Below are positions 23,313 to 34,707 of a stretch of 64,000 nucleotides of DNA, piece after piece; position 1 is the stretch's first letter; each line of letters begins with the position of its first letter. The DNA comes from Perkinsus olseni. Its lineage: Eukaryota; Perkinsozoa; Perkinsida. The notes below the pieces were generated by a model. It had not been told where the DNA came from. It did no database searches and saw nothing but the letters and a program-made list of their open reading frames with translations. The stretch lies in NCBI GenBank assembly GCA_013115125.1, contig JABANN010000009.1, positions 106,353-170,352 on the forward strand, read 5' to 3'. Both the position numbers and the translations under genes were made by a program.

Positions 23313-24345
23313 ATGCTAGACTGGGCTCGCATTCACTTCTACTTGAAGCTATCTCGGCCAATCCTGTGGCTTGGAGTGCTCCCGTATTATCTCTTCCCTC
23401 TCGGCGGTCGATTGGATCTTCTGGCGACGTGGAGGTTTTGGCTCGGCCTCCTCTTCTTCACCTTTCCGGTCAACATCATGATGTTTGGTATTAATGACAT
23501 GGCCGATACCGACGTTGACAAGTACAACCCCACTAAATCGATAAGCTACTATGGCAACCAGGCCACTGAATCTGAGCTCGTCGGTCTGTGGGGAGTGATA
23601 TTGGTATCCCATCTGATCCCCCTGTTTATCATGTCAGTTTTCACTGCTGACTGGATATTTTACCCCATGTTCTTCGTGGGGAATCTTAGTTTGCACATTT
23701 TGTACAATTTGAAGCCTTTTGCCTTCGCGAGGAAGGCTCCTTTGGATCTTCCCTTAGTCCCCAGCGGTTTCCTCCTTCTGGTATCACTTTCATGTCATCT
23801 CAATCAAGTCCAGCTGCCTAAAACCGGTAGGACTGCGTCGTCGTATCCCCCCCCCATCATTCGCCTGTATCAGTAGCTACCTGGTAGTTTATCTGTCTCC
23901 TCTCTCAGGCCCCTGTTTGTTCTATATCGCATTTTCTCTAACTAGCCATATGCTAGCTGAGCTCTCCGACATCGACTACGACGCTCCTTACGGGAAGAGA
24001 ACTACGGCGGTCGCCATCGGGAAGGTCTATACGTGCCTTTTCATCGGAGCGCTGATACTCGTACAATTCCTGGTAGGCAAAGAGGAACCCTCTCGGTCTT
24101 CAACGCTGAAAGTACGAATTTGTTGTCAGGTGCTCGCACCTCTAGCTAATCCTTACGTGGCCATGGTACCTTGTGGAGCAGATGTGTTCAACCTAGTGCC
24201 TTATATCTACAGGACCTTCTCAACACCCGAAGAATCGTCCAAGCCATGGGAGGGCAGCCGATCTTTCCTCCCGGCTATGTACGCTCGATATTTAGTCAGA
24301 CTGTGCTTCGTGGTCTACGTTTTTATCAGCGGTGTCCTAGCCTAA
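23313..24345 (+). CDS. UbiA-family prenyltransferase, copy 1
   Basis: A membrane enzyme that joins an isoprenoid diphosphate to an acceptor using Mg2+. Exons 23313-23826, 23909-24072 and 24130-24345 give 297 residues. The first Asp motif is FGINDMADTDVDKYNP and the second ELSDIDYDAPYGKRTTAVA, the two conserved UbiA sites; about seven to eight hydrophobic segments surround them (for example RPILWLGVLPYYLFPLGG). Introns are 82 and 57 bp. The 57 bp intron is a multiple of three and open, so unspliced message would still encode protein; alignment with copy 2, where the same junction holds a stop, argues it is removed. The substrate cannot be told from sequence. It is followed 0.5 kb later by a close paralogue. 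Confidence 0.85.
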
Positions 24346-24867
24346 CTCTATGATACTTCTCGTATCATACTGCCTGTTGAAACCACACCCACCGGATGTT
24401 GTGCTGTTGTTGCCTTCATCACTGTGACGTCTCTGCTTCGAGCAGTGTAACTCGTTATTGCTGTGTTTCAGTAGTTCGCCAAGCCGATCTATTGTGCCAA
24501 TGCTTTTTTATTGCGCTTCACGCAAGTACAATTCTGAGTCTCACCTTACTCTGTGCTGTTTGTGTCGAGCAAAGGACAAAAAACATCTGCAACAAGAAAT
24601 TTCTTCAACTCTATGAGCAAGGACGTCGGGCTAGAACGCTCCACTGATAGCAGCACTGGGGCTATGGCCGCTATACCGTAGACACTTTGGCTCGCGCAGA
24701 GGCGGCAGAGCCACTCGAATAGTTGATGCGACCGACGTGTCCTGGGCCCCAGTGATGCTATTATCACTGTGATAGTGCCACGGAAAAATACCTCCACTGT
24801 TCACTTCATCGAGTTGTCTCGAATTCGTGGGAATATTGCTTGCCCAGTTTTCAAGGCTGTTTCGTAC

Positions 24868-25945
24868 ATGCTAGACTGGGCTCGCATTCACTTCTACTTG
24901 AAGCTATCGCGGCCTATCCTGTGGCTTGGGGTACTCCCGTATTATCCCTTCCCTCTCGGCGGTCGATTGGACCTTCTAGCGACGTGCAGGTTTTGGCTCG
25001 GCCTCCTCTACTTCACCTTTCCGGTCAGCATCATGACATTCGGCATCAACGACATGGCCGATACCGACGTTGACAAATACAACCCCAGTAAAATGGTCCA
25101 ATACTACGGAAACCAGGCCACTGAATCTGAGCTCCTCGGTCTCTGGAAAGTGATATTGGTATCTAATATGATACCTTTGTGCATTATATCGATCACCACT
25201 GCTGACTGGATATCTTTCCCTATGTACTTCGCCATGGCTCTTAGTTTGAATATCCTTTACAAATTGAAGCCTTTTGCCTTGGCAAGAAAGGCCCCTTGGG
25301 ACCTTCTCTTCGCTCCTGCGGGCTTCCTTGTTGTTGTATCATTCGCGTGTCGCCTACATCAAGTGCCTCAGCCTAATACCGGTAAGACTGATCGGCATTC
25401 TTGCTGCCACATAACGAGGGCTGCCAGCCAGCTTGGTTCCTCCCATTTCTCAGGTCCCTGCCTATTCTATATCTCGTCCGCTCTGACTAGCCATATGCTA
25501 GCTGAGCTCTCCGATGTCGACTACGACGCTCCTTACGGAAAGAGAACTACGGCGGTCGTCATCGGGAAGACATATACGTGCGTTTTTATCGGAGCACTGA
25601 TACTCGTACAATTCCTGGTAGGCAAAGTGGGACCCTCTCGGATCTCCGTCATTTAGTCACTAGCCACTGGCCACTGGCCACTGGCCACTGGCGTTTTAGA
25701 CAAGCGTGCGGTCAGATACTAAGTCAGTATTACTGACACCTCTGGCCAATCCTTTCATGGCCATGGTACACTGTGGAGGCGATGTGTTCAACCTATTGCC
25801 GTATGTGTACAGATCCTTGATATCAACTTCACAATCGTCCAAGCCATGGGAGAGCAGCCGATCTTTCCTCCCGATAATGTACATCAGATATTTAGTCAGG
25901 CTGTGCTTCGTGGCCTACGCTTTCATCAACGGTGTCCTAGTCTAA
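24868..25945 (+). CDS. UbiA-family prenyltransferase, copy 2
   Basis: Tandem paralogue of the preceding gene. Exons 24868-25381, 25454-25617 and 25724-25945 give 299 residues; the first two exons have exactly the lengths of copy 1 (514 and 164 bp). Both Asp motifs are kept (FGINDMADTDVDKYNP; ELSDVDYDAPYGKRTTAV). Intron 1 is 72 bp, a multiple of three and open. Intron 2 (25618-25723) is enlarged by a CACTGGC minisatellite. The ATG at 24868 aligns with that of copy 1; the frame is open further upstream but without an ATG. The C-terminal exon ends RYLVRLCFVAYAFINGVLV in both. Probably a recent duplicate with the same membrane role. Confidence 0.85.
25661..25692 (+). repeat. CACTGGC minisatellite in UbiA intron
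   Basis: About four tandem copies of a 7 bp unit (ccactgg), inside intron 2 of UbiA copy 2 and absent from copy 1. Confidence 0.9.
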
Positions 25946-26795
25946 CTGTATGATACTACTCGCATCACACAGTCCGTTAATGCCTCACTAACAGCATTAG
26001 CTTCTCACATAATTCATGGCATGAAAGCACCGGCATGTTGATCACCATCCTCTCGTCCGAACATGCAGCTTGCACGAGTCGTGTTGAGTTTCTCAATGCT
26101 GTTGGCGGCAGCCGAGGAAACCCGCTGAGATAGTGAGACCATCTCTTCAGTACTCAGAGAACTTCTTTGCCACACCATATTCAGTCCACAAAGTACCCGT
26201 TACTGTCACTTCCCGTAGGGTGTCCTAGTGACCTCATGGCGCGGGAAGAATTTGTCTCAACTCTGTGAATCATCCAGTTGAACAAACTGGGTGTAGAAGT
26301 CCGCTGGATAATGCCGAGCTGATGAGAGATCGATTGCCACCATATAATGCATGGTCTCCATCCAGGAGATCTCCAGCAGGTTTCTCAAGGTGTAGCAGCG
26401 TCAGTGCAAGATGAATTATTCCCGAGTATGTCTCGAGACTCACCGGAAGGGACCTGTGCAGTCCCCCCTGAGTTTCACTTGGCTAGCTACGTCAGCCAAG
26501 CTCTATGCATTGTAAACCCAGGCGCGATACACTGCTGGGGGTGTCGTTTCAGGAAATTCAACGATTCTGTAACTAGCAGGTCTGACCTTTGCGTCCGGTA
26601 ATGCACAGCAACGCTGCGACAAGGATTCGTGCTAAGTCATCGCATCTCGGCAAATCCGCCCAGTGGCACTCGGAAAACACGACCCTCTGATGAATATGAG
26701 AAAATTCAGTCGAGTCATATGAAGTAACGTCTATCTAAGACTTTAGTTGTAATAATTCTAGTCCTTGAAAAACTCGCACCAGCGGTTTGTGAAAC
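25946..26795. other. Convergent intergenic region
   Basis: Between UbiA copy 2 (+) and the peroxiredoxin (-). An 84-codon frame at 26347-26601 has no recognisable features. Confidence 0.5.
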
Positions 26796-27432
26796 TTAGA
26801 GGTGCTTCAAAATGTCCTCGGCCAGCGTGCAAGAGGCACCCACATTATCCGGCTCCACCTCGATAGCTGCAATCTTTCCTGAGAGAATATAAAAATAACG
26901 CGAGCCAAGGCTATCCTCAGTTGTTCGCACCGTCTTTGATAACGGCAGCGAATCTCTTGGACCTGACGTTGCCGAGGACCGGGGTCACGTCGAAGTCGAC
27001 TCCCAAAGCCTGAACAGTCATGCATAGAACTGCTAGGGCGTGGGAGCCAGAATGAGCAGGTTTACCTTCGCAGTATCAGCCTTGATGTCGGCAAGCATGC
27101 GGATCTTCCCCTCGGCCCCTGTGGCCTTGCCCCAGGCTTGCATCACGAAGCTGTCGTTGACAGCGAGACAGGCGATAACCTCGACGCCCTTCGCCTTCAA
27201 CTCATCGTATTGCTGAAGGTAGCTGAACAGACAAGGCAGGTTTGCTTTAGAAAACAATCACAGTTACCCACCTTGGCAAGTGGGTCTGGTTACAAGTAGG
27301 GGTGAAGGCTCCCGGGACGCCAAAAAGGACTCCAGTCTTCTTTCCGAAGACATCAGCTAGGGTCTTCTTATCGTCAGGGCCGGTCTCGAGGACTTCGGTG
27401 TTGGGGAGGGGCGAACCAACGGCGATGACCAT
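26796..27432 (-). CDS. Peroxiredoxin, Prx5 (AhpE-unlike, PRDX5) type
   Basis: A thiol peroxidase that reduces hydroperoxides. Four exons keep phase: 27432-27272, 27222-27066, 27009-26931, 26878-26796, giving 159 residues, the normal size for the family. The peroxidatic site is FGVPGAFTPTCNQTHLP. Further family blocks are VEVIACLAVNDSFVMQAWGK, KIRMLADIKADTAK, ALGVDFDVTPVLGNVRSKRF and IAAIEVEPDNVGASCTLAED. The Cys in GASCTLAED sits where PRDX5 enzymes carry the resolving Cys, which suggests an atypical two-Cys mechanism (inference). There is no presequence (it starts MVIAVGSPLPNTEVLE), so it is probably cytosolic. Introns are 49, 56 and 52 bp. Confidence 0.92.
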
Positions 27433-28056
27433 AGCGGAAAAGTAGAACTTGGTGGAACACGAGACAATCGGCGTCCTCGATCAGTCAGGTTAAGTAGTAG
27501 GTCTAGAAAGAATAATGAACGCATCGTTATCGCAGTGAATCATCGTTCTCGCTCGCCTTGCACGCATGCTGCTGGTGCGCTGGCGTCACACTTGACGACC
27601 GGCATCCCCGGTCGGCAGGCCAAGTGGAACCGGTTGATACATTTGACCAGCAGTAGTCTCAGAATCCTATGAGAATCCGGGGCAACTCTTGTCTTTTTAT
27701 CTACTTCCTTCTAAGTTCTCAAAATATACAGGTTTGGCGTATGTTCGCCAAGGCGTAGTGAATCACAACGCAGTCGTCCTCGAAAATAACTCTCAAACGG
27801 CTCTGCACCTATGGGGCTGTTACTCATTATTCGCCGATCGTCTTGTGCATGCGTACATAGCTTATTCCCCTCAAGAGAGTAAGCTTAGAAGAAAAGGTAG
27901 ACAGACTTTACACTCCTTCTCGCCTAGCGCTGACTTTGAGCAACGACTGAGAAGCAACAGAGACCTACAGAACAGTCTCATGTTACCACCGTTGCCATCT
28001 GTGAGCCGATATGTTAACGTGGAATCACAACTCTACGCCACGGGCTAAAGAAACTA
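27433..28056. other. Intergenic
   Basis: Upstream of the peroxiredoxin and downstream of LRAT copy 1, both on -. No gene seen; a 119-codon frame on + (27689-28048) has no motif. Confidence 0.5.
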
Positions 28057-29809
28057 TCACGTTCTCGATGCAAGACGATCAATATTGAACAGAGCAGATT
28101 GCAATGCGCTCTTCCACTCGTCCGGATTCATCGGGCTCGTGATGTACTCTGTGTTCTGCAGTAGGCGGGGGTTCTCAGAGATATCAATTACGATCGCATC
28201 GACCACTGAGATACCTACAAAAAGGAGCTCTCATCGACTAGCAACGGCAGAATTCACGTGCCATTTCATAGCGGGGTAAAAGTGAAAGACCTACTCCGTG
28301 TGATGTCGTTCGAGTTAACTGCCTCGTCAACGGATTTCGGCGGGTCTGCCGGCACCAAAGCAAAGACCTTGGCAACAATAGCTCTGTAGCGACTCAAATT
28401 GCCGTCCTTCGTCGATGAAGGCGTACGCAGGAAGACCGAAGCAACTGCCGTGACCGAATCACCTGAAGAATGATGAGATATGGTCATGATTCAGGGTGGG
28501 CGAAATCCCTCACTGTGTTTCAAAGCCGATTGGGCTGCTGTGTCCACCGCCGCTGTAGCAGCTGCCACGTGCGCATCTGAGGAGACTTCATAGTCTGATC
28601 AATTCCGCATCAGAGGAGTTTGCGCCAAACGAGGGAGCTGGGGATTTGAGAATGATCACACGTGAAAGAGACATTAACCGTGCCAGACGGGGTGGACCGA
28701 GAAGAGGGCCTCGCTTAATACGTACGGTATAGAGGTAGCCAAGATACTGAAAGATATATAGTAAAAAGTTGAGATTGCCCACTCTAGCGCTACCAGGGGC
28801 CCCACAAGCGGCAGCGAAGACGTACGCTCACCTCGGAATCCCAGAGACTGGACCAAGGAACTGGTCAACGATGAGAGCCTTCGGAACCTCTCAGGGTCGC
28901 TCTGACCAATCGCCCGCTTCTCAGGAGAGGCGAAGTTCACGATGCCGCTTCCTGCAGAGCATGGCCGCCGCGTGAAGATCAACCCAACCACCTCCTATCA
29001 GACTCACTGGCTCCAAGCTCACACCAGCAGCAGAAGAGTTCACAGTTCTTCTCGAGAAGGTTGTACTCGACGTCCGAGTTGTTAACCATCGAAAGTGCTC
29101 TGAGGGCTACCATCCACACAGGGTCCGGCATTTTCAGGGAGCAGGTGCCCGCTCGCTCCGATTCAATCTGACCAGAACAAGGGTCCAATTGTAAGTCTCT
29201 CCCGGCGAGACTCACTTGGTCGTCCGTGCAGCCATATTCGAACTTCTTGATCGACGAGGTTCCTTGCTCTCCCGCGAAGGTGGCAAGTGATGTCAGTTTG
29301 ATCACCGATTCAGTCGCCTGGTGACCACTAAAGTGCACCACACTACCTGAGGACACCAGAGAATCCTATATCAGTAAGAGGATGCACAGCGTTTGCGGCA
29401 TTCCAACTTGTAAACTACAGCATGTGACGACGCGTATGGAATAGGGTAAATGGCAACTTACGGCGATTTTGCCCATCTATGATTTCACGGGAAGCCATCT
29501 CCCTCACCTCGTACAGCACACGCCGCGATGGTCGCAGCTCTCGCTCGGGCAGGGATTGACGTCCACCACAATTCCATGGTGTGAATATCTGAACACACCA
29601 AGAACTGAGCTCTCTGAGAAACGACTGGAGGCGTACAAGGAGCCCTTCCGCCACTGATAAATATGATCGCCGACTTTCAAGTCATCTTTCGTGACAGAGT
29701 AATTAAGCGTTTTGGTGGCGACACTCCAGAAAAACGAAGCCGCCGCTAGAGCTGCCTCTGCCGCTGCAGCAGCACTGGATCGGCGAGAACCTTGCGAACG
29801 ATGAGTCAT
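28057..29809 (-). CDS. LRAT/NC-domain protein, copy 1
   Basis: LRAT-like (NlpC/P60-related) proteins are thiol acyltransferases or phospholipases. Eight exons keep phase: 29809-29508, 29342-29216, 29167-29008, 28951-28832, 28746-28726, 28576-28514, 28462-28295, 28214-28057, giving 372 residues. The domain (about 45-200) shows LKVGDHIYQWRKG, YSHHGIVVDV, SVVHFSGHQ and EYNLLEKNCELFCCWCELG, so the catalytic His and the Cys of the NCE motif are present. The C-terminal 170 residues are helical and unlike known LRAT proteins (ENPRLLQNTEYITSPMNPDE). Exon 5 is a 21 bp microexon. The Ala-rich N-terminus could be a weak membrane anchor. It lies just downstream of a carboxypeptidase pseudogene, and copy 2 has the same neighbour order. 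Confidence 0.85.
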
Positions 29810-30038
29810 CTACTGAGCATTACAAAAAGGAAACTGAAGAAGAAGGAGGGGGGAAGAGAGGCGCAGGACACTTCGGCACGGCGGTCAGAGCTAGTCAAAT
29901 GGGACAGTCGTTGCGTTCTAAAAAGCCCGACACGAGCCTCTTGAGGGCAGGTTTCCAAGAACGCAAGGAGGAGTGTAGAACGAAATCAAACCGTAGTCTA
30001 AAAATCGAGTAGCTTATAAAAGAACATGACTTTGATGA

Positions 30039-32290
30039 TCATGAATGTAGGAGGAACATGCCGCGAGAGGCCTACCATCTCGCTCACTTGTTGCATTCAG
30101 CCCGATGTGCCCAAGGTAAAGCATTGGTCCACGCTTGATTCCCAAACCAGTTGCAAAGGTAATCCTGGTCTCCCGCGTATATCAGAACTCGGAGCCCTCT
30201 GTCGAGCACAACTTGTGCCCTCTGTGGGCCGAAGCCGAAGTACCACCTGAGCGAAAGCAGCGCGGCCTTAATAGGGCACCAGCAGTATGTGACAGCTAAG
30301 CCGTACGAAGAAGAAAGCGTCTCGAACCGACCGAGTTTAGAGCACCAACATAAACTCACTCCAGGCTGAATCCTTGAAAGCCACCCCCAATGAGTCGGGC
30401 CTGCAACGCTGCTAGCTCTCTCATGACTAGAGGGTCATTCAGATACTCGTCCAGCGAGGAAAAGTTGTAATTCCCGTGCTTGCCCAAGTCGTATCTGAGC
30501 CCACCTAAAATGACGCTCCCGCAAACTCCAGTTCCACGTTCGAACTAGCGTTTCCCGACAAGCCAGAGTTTCCAGGAGGATTGATGAGGCAGCATATGGT
30601 CAGCGGAGTTCCGAGCCTCAGCTGTGCCGCTGACAGACACAACGCGATGATCAATACACCATTTGGAAGAGTAGCTGCTTTCAATGCGGCGAATAATGTT
30701 AAAGTCATTGTGCACGGAATACATAACACCTCGGAGTCGATAGGCTGTGTACCACAGTTTACATGTTGGAGCAGTCTCGGGATTCAAATATTTGCGAGGA
30801 GGATCCAAATCCCCTGCTTTCAAGCTCAGCTCAGCATCGAGGATGTCTACAGCGTTGGACGCTTTGGGGTTGCGATAACTGAAAGGAAATTGAACGCCCT
30901 CACTGAATGACCATCAATAGCTCCCACTAGTCCAACCTCTTGCCCACCAAGGCGAGCCCGTCTTGGACACCCATCTCGACCACTACCTCGACACTGAAAT
31001 TTATCACTAGGCACTCCAACTTGTGATTGCGGGAAGCCGTGAGATAGTCTCTCTATCGTAGTTTTTGTACCCTCCTCCTTCTAACCATGACGGAACGCCC
31101 AACTGCACACCTTATACCATGGTTCTGGTATCACGAGCCAGATATCACTCGAAAGCAGATATCTTTCAGAGCCAATCCACAAGCGCGCAAGAACCGTGCG
31201 ATATGGGCTCAACATGCTGCATGCCGTGCATTGCTATCCAAGCCATCAACGTTACCGGAGAGAAGCATACTCGATTCCAAGCGGTCTCCCTGGAGTCTCT
31301 TACGGGCATTGCCTAGTTGCCTGCTCAACACACTGAAAGCCCGCTCGGCCCGAGTGCAGCTGGTCGGTGTGCGAACAAGGCTTTTCACGAATGCTCCAAG
31401 AGAGTTTCCAGACAACCTCAGGGCCTGAGGCTTTCTTCGCCCCGCCGATTAGTCGTCCCTCGCTTGTGCACGCAGCTTTTCTCATGTTCCACAACCGAAG
31501 AGTGCCCATTCTTTGCAGTTCCTCGGGTCTAATTGTCTTACTGAAGAGGTGGCTTCATTCCACATTCTGCGGTGGCCATCATGCGATCGCCTTAGGAGAG
31601 AAGTCCCGTCCATGGGCATGGGCTTACGCGCGCGAACGGTGCTAGAGTCGCCTTCATTTGGATTATACAGACTAAAAGGCTGGCATATCAGTCGAGCTGA
31701 GCTTCACAATCTTCACGGGTTCGTTGCCGGGAGGGGTACGATTTGTATCATATGAACGGGCGGCCGGTGACAGGCCTCGTCCGACGGGGGTTTGCAGTAC
31801 TAGATTACTACGCCTTAGCGTTCATTCTTTTCAGCCATTTCTAAGCACTTCTTCGTGAGGAGAACCCAATACAAAATTCAAGGGTATCGGCGGATTTTAG
31901 GGTTCCAGCTCGCTCACCGCTTTAGACGTTCTCTTGCACCCCTCGATGTACAACCTCAGCTTCAGCGATGCTGAATCAGCATCGCTCGGTTCATCTCATT
32001 GTAGGGTCTTCTTCGTCGGTACCGATGGAGCCGTCGTTGAATTGTGTCCCTGTAAAACCCGAAGACTCAGAGAGAATACGCTGGATTGGCTACCATCTGC
32101 GGGAAGAACTGCAGCCGCATAGCCGTTGCGGTACGAGCGGGAACACCTGTAGCGACTATCAATCATTAACTCCATCCCATGGCAGGCGGAGCGGAGGTGG
32201 TTGATGAGGCCATTGCAAGTCCCACGATGGAAAAGGCATTCGCTCGGTATATAAGCAGTCTCAGTGGTCGTTCGTGAAGGAGCCGAATAA
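30039..32290 (-). pseudogene. Decayed S10 serine carboxypeptidase
   Basis: Fragments of the intact gene at 34708-38353 in the same order. Recognisable are the exon with the 44 bp intron at about 32096-32053, an exon 4 remnant that closes early ([17 protein letters not shown], then stop), LRYDLGKHGNYNFSSL (near 30490) and the Asp block [14 protein letters not shown] (near 30170). The part with the nucleophile Ser is missing, and the active-site His exon is deleted: in the intact copy it lies between the Asp block and the stop, here the two are almost joined. It cannot encode an active peptidase. Sequence like a hAT transposase lies within its long internal intron. Confidence 0.8.
31150..31700 (-). 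mobile_element. Possible hAT DNA-transposon remnant
   Basis: On the minus strand, 31415-31209 encodes TSCTRAERAFSVLSRQLG and NARKRLQGDRLESSMLL, resembling the hATC dimerisation block of hAT transposases (a Ser/Thr-Cys-x-x-Glu-Arg-x-Phe-Ser pattern and an Arg-x-x-Leu spaced as in the family). A short upstream stretch may belong to it. No terminal inverted repeats or target duplications were found, so only a fragment survives. It sits in the long intron of the carboxypeptidase pseudogene. Confidence 0.45.
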
Positions 32291-32413
32291 CGCAATAGAG
32301 GCTCGCGTCATGCTCTGCCTTGTGCCGACCCTTCTAGGAGGACCCCAGGCGAGTCTTGTCGAACCCTCTGGTTATCTTAGTTGTCCGGAGTCGACTCAAC
32401 TCCTTCCTTCGTT

Positions 32414-32450
32414 GATTCACCGGTGAATCCCAAATCGCTAGGATTTGGGA
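32414..32450. repeat. Overlapping perfect hairpins
   Basis: A loop-free 16 bp palindrome at 32414-32429 overlaps by two bases a hairpin with 9 bp arms 32428-32436/32442-32450. Confidence 0.9.
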
Positions 32451-32656
32451 GTTTGGTATCTGAGTATCTCGTATCGGGGCGCTTTCTGCCGTAAACTCGC
32501 TCTATAACTGGACGAGCATCAAGCTACAGAAAAGTGCCGGTAAATCTCTCCAGTTTAGAATCCGCCCGCCAACTACAATTCGAAAGCACCTTTCGCTTCC
32601 ATTAGTCGATTTATAAGCTCGAGAGACAAAACCCAACGCCGTAATTAAGAGACCCA

Positions 32657-34508
32657 TCACTTTCTTGATGCAACACGATCAATATTAGACAGAGCAGATT
32701 GCAAGGCGCTCTTCCACTCGTCCGGATTCATCGGGCTCGTGATGTACTCTGTGTTCTGCAGTAGTCGGGGGTTCTCAGAGATGTCAATTACGATCGCACT
32801 GACCACTGCGATACCTACAGAAAGGATCTCTCAGCGACTAGTCACGTCCCGAGCGAGGAAGGGAAGCCATTCTACGACGGACTGAAAGTTATAGTCTATA
32901 ACTCATAGACCTACTCCGAGAGATGTCGTCCGAGTTCACTGCCTCGTCGACGGACTTCGGCAGGTCTACCCGCACTGAAGCGAAGACCTTGGCAGCGATG
33001 GCTCTGTAGAGACTTAAATTGCCGTCTTTCTTCGTTGATGGTGTATGCAAAAAGGCCGAAGCAAACGCCGTGACGGAATCGCCTGAGGGTAGAGAACAAC
33101 GGGCATGCTCATAACTCAGGGCACGCGGAGTCCCTCACTGTGTTGAAAAGCCGATTGGGCTGCGGTGTTCACCGCCGCTGAAGCCGCTGCCACATGAGCA
33201 TCTGAAGAGGTTTTACAGCCGAAATATTTCCTAGAAGACGAGCTTGGGTAGAATGTGGCGGCTGAAGTTCAGAAAATTTACAGCATTACGAGAATGAGCT
33301 CGTAGCGCAATATATACAGCATGGCTGTAGCAAAGATACTGATAGAAAAATAGTAAAAATTGAGATTGCCCACGTCAGCGGTTCACGAAGCAGCGAGGAC
33401 GCCCACCTCGAAATCCCAAAGACTGGACCACGGAAGTGGTCAACGATGAGAGCCCTCGAAACCTCTCAGGGTCGCTCTGACCAATCGCCCGCTTCTCAGT
33501 AGAGGCGAAGTTCACGATGCCGCTTCCTGAAGAGCATCGCCGCCGCGTGAAGATCAACCCAACCATCTCCCATCAGACTTACTGGCTCCAAGCTCACACC
33601 AGCAGCAGAAGAGTTCACAGTTCTTCTCGAGAAGGTTGTACTCGACGTCCGAGTTGTTAACCATCGAAAGTGCTCTGAGGGCTACCATCCACACAGGGTC
33701 CGGCATTTTCAGGGAGCAGGTGCCCGCTCGCTCCGATTCAATCTGACCAGAACAGACGCCCAATTGCGTTTTCATCCGACAAGACGAGATTCGCCGCGAA
33801 CGAGATTTACTTGCTCCTTCGTGCAGCCATATTTGAACTTCTTGATCGACGACGTTCCTTGCTCTCCCGCGAAGGTGCCAAGTGACGTCAACTTAATCGC
33901 CGATTCAGTCGCCTGGTGACCACTAAAGTGCACCACACTACCTGTAGACACCAGAGAATCCCAGACCAGTCAGAAAACAGACAGCGTTTGCGGTATTTCA
34001 ACTTGCCAACTGCAAGGAGTGTTCAATAGACGTCCTCTGAGCTTCGGGCGCGCCCCCAGGACTGAATTCATTTTATTCAATTTAACCTGTGCAAGACGAT
34101 CCTGGGATTGAACACCCGGATAGTATCTTACGATGGATATGAACTAGAGAAATCGCGACTTACGGCGATTTTGCCCATCTATGATTTCACGGGAAGCCAT
34201 CTCCCTCACCTCGTACAGCACACGCCGCGATGGTCGCAGCTCTCGCTCGGGCAGGGATTGACGTCCACCACAATTCCATGGTGTGAATATCTGAACACAC
34301 CAAGAACTGAGCTCTCTGAGAAACGACTGGAGGCGTACAAGGAGCCCTTCCGCCACTGATAAATATGGTCTCCGACTTTCAAGTCGCTTTTCTTGACAGA
34401 GTTATTCATCGTCTTGGTGGCGACACCCCACAAAAACGACGCCGCCGCTAGAGCTGCCTTCGCTGCAGCAGCATTAGTTTGGTGAGAACCTTCCGAATGA
34501 TGAGCCAT
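32657..34508 (-). CDS. LRAT/NC-domain protein, copy 2
   Basis: Duplicate of the gene at 28057-29809, 371 residues. Exons 34508-34210, 33937-33811, 33742-33583, 33526-33407, 33338-33318, 33201-33139, 33082-32915, 32814-32657; seven of the eight match copy 1 in length, including the 21 bp microexon, and exon 1 is 3 bp shorter. The catalytic His blocks and the NCE Cys block are intact. Two stretches, one over most of exon 1 with the start of intron 1 and one over exon 3, appear identical to copy 1 base for base, while other exons differ and some introns barely align. This patchwork suggests gene conversion. It follows the intact carboxypeptidase by 199 bp on the same strand. Confidence 0.85.
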
Positions 34509-34707
34509 TGTAAGGAATTACAGCAAGAAAACTGAGCAGAGAAGTAGAAGGGAAGTCAGGGCGCCTCGGCGTGGCAGTCGGATGCAGTCACAGGGCCAGG
34601 CACGAGTCTTATGAGAGCGAGTTTCTCCAACGCAAAAAAGATGGCAGAATGAAATCAAATCCTAGTCTAAAGATGAGCCAGCTTATACAAAAGCGGGACT
34701 TGAATGA

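Noticed and set aside
31087-31428. 113-codon + frame
   Set aside because: Antisense to the hAT-like segment and without any motif.
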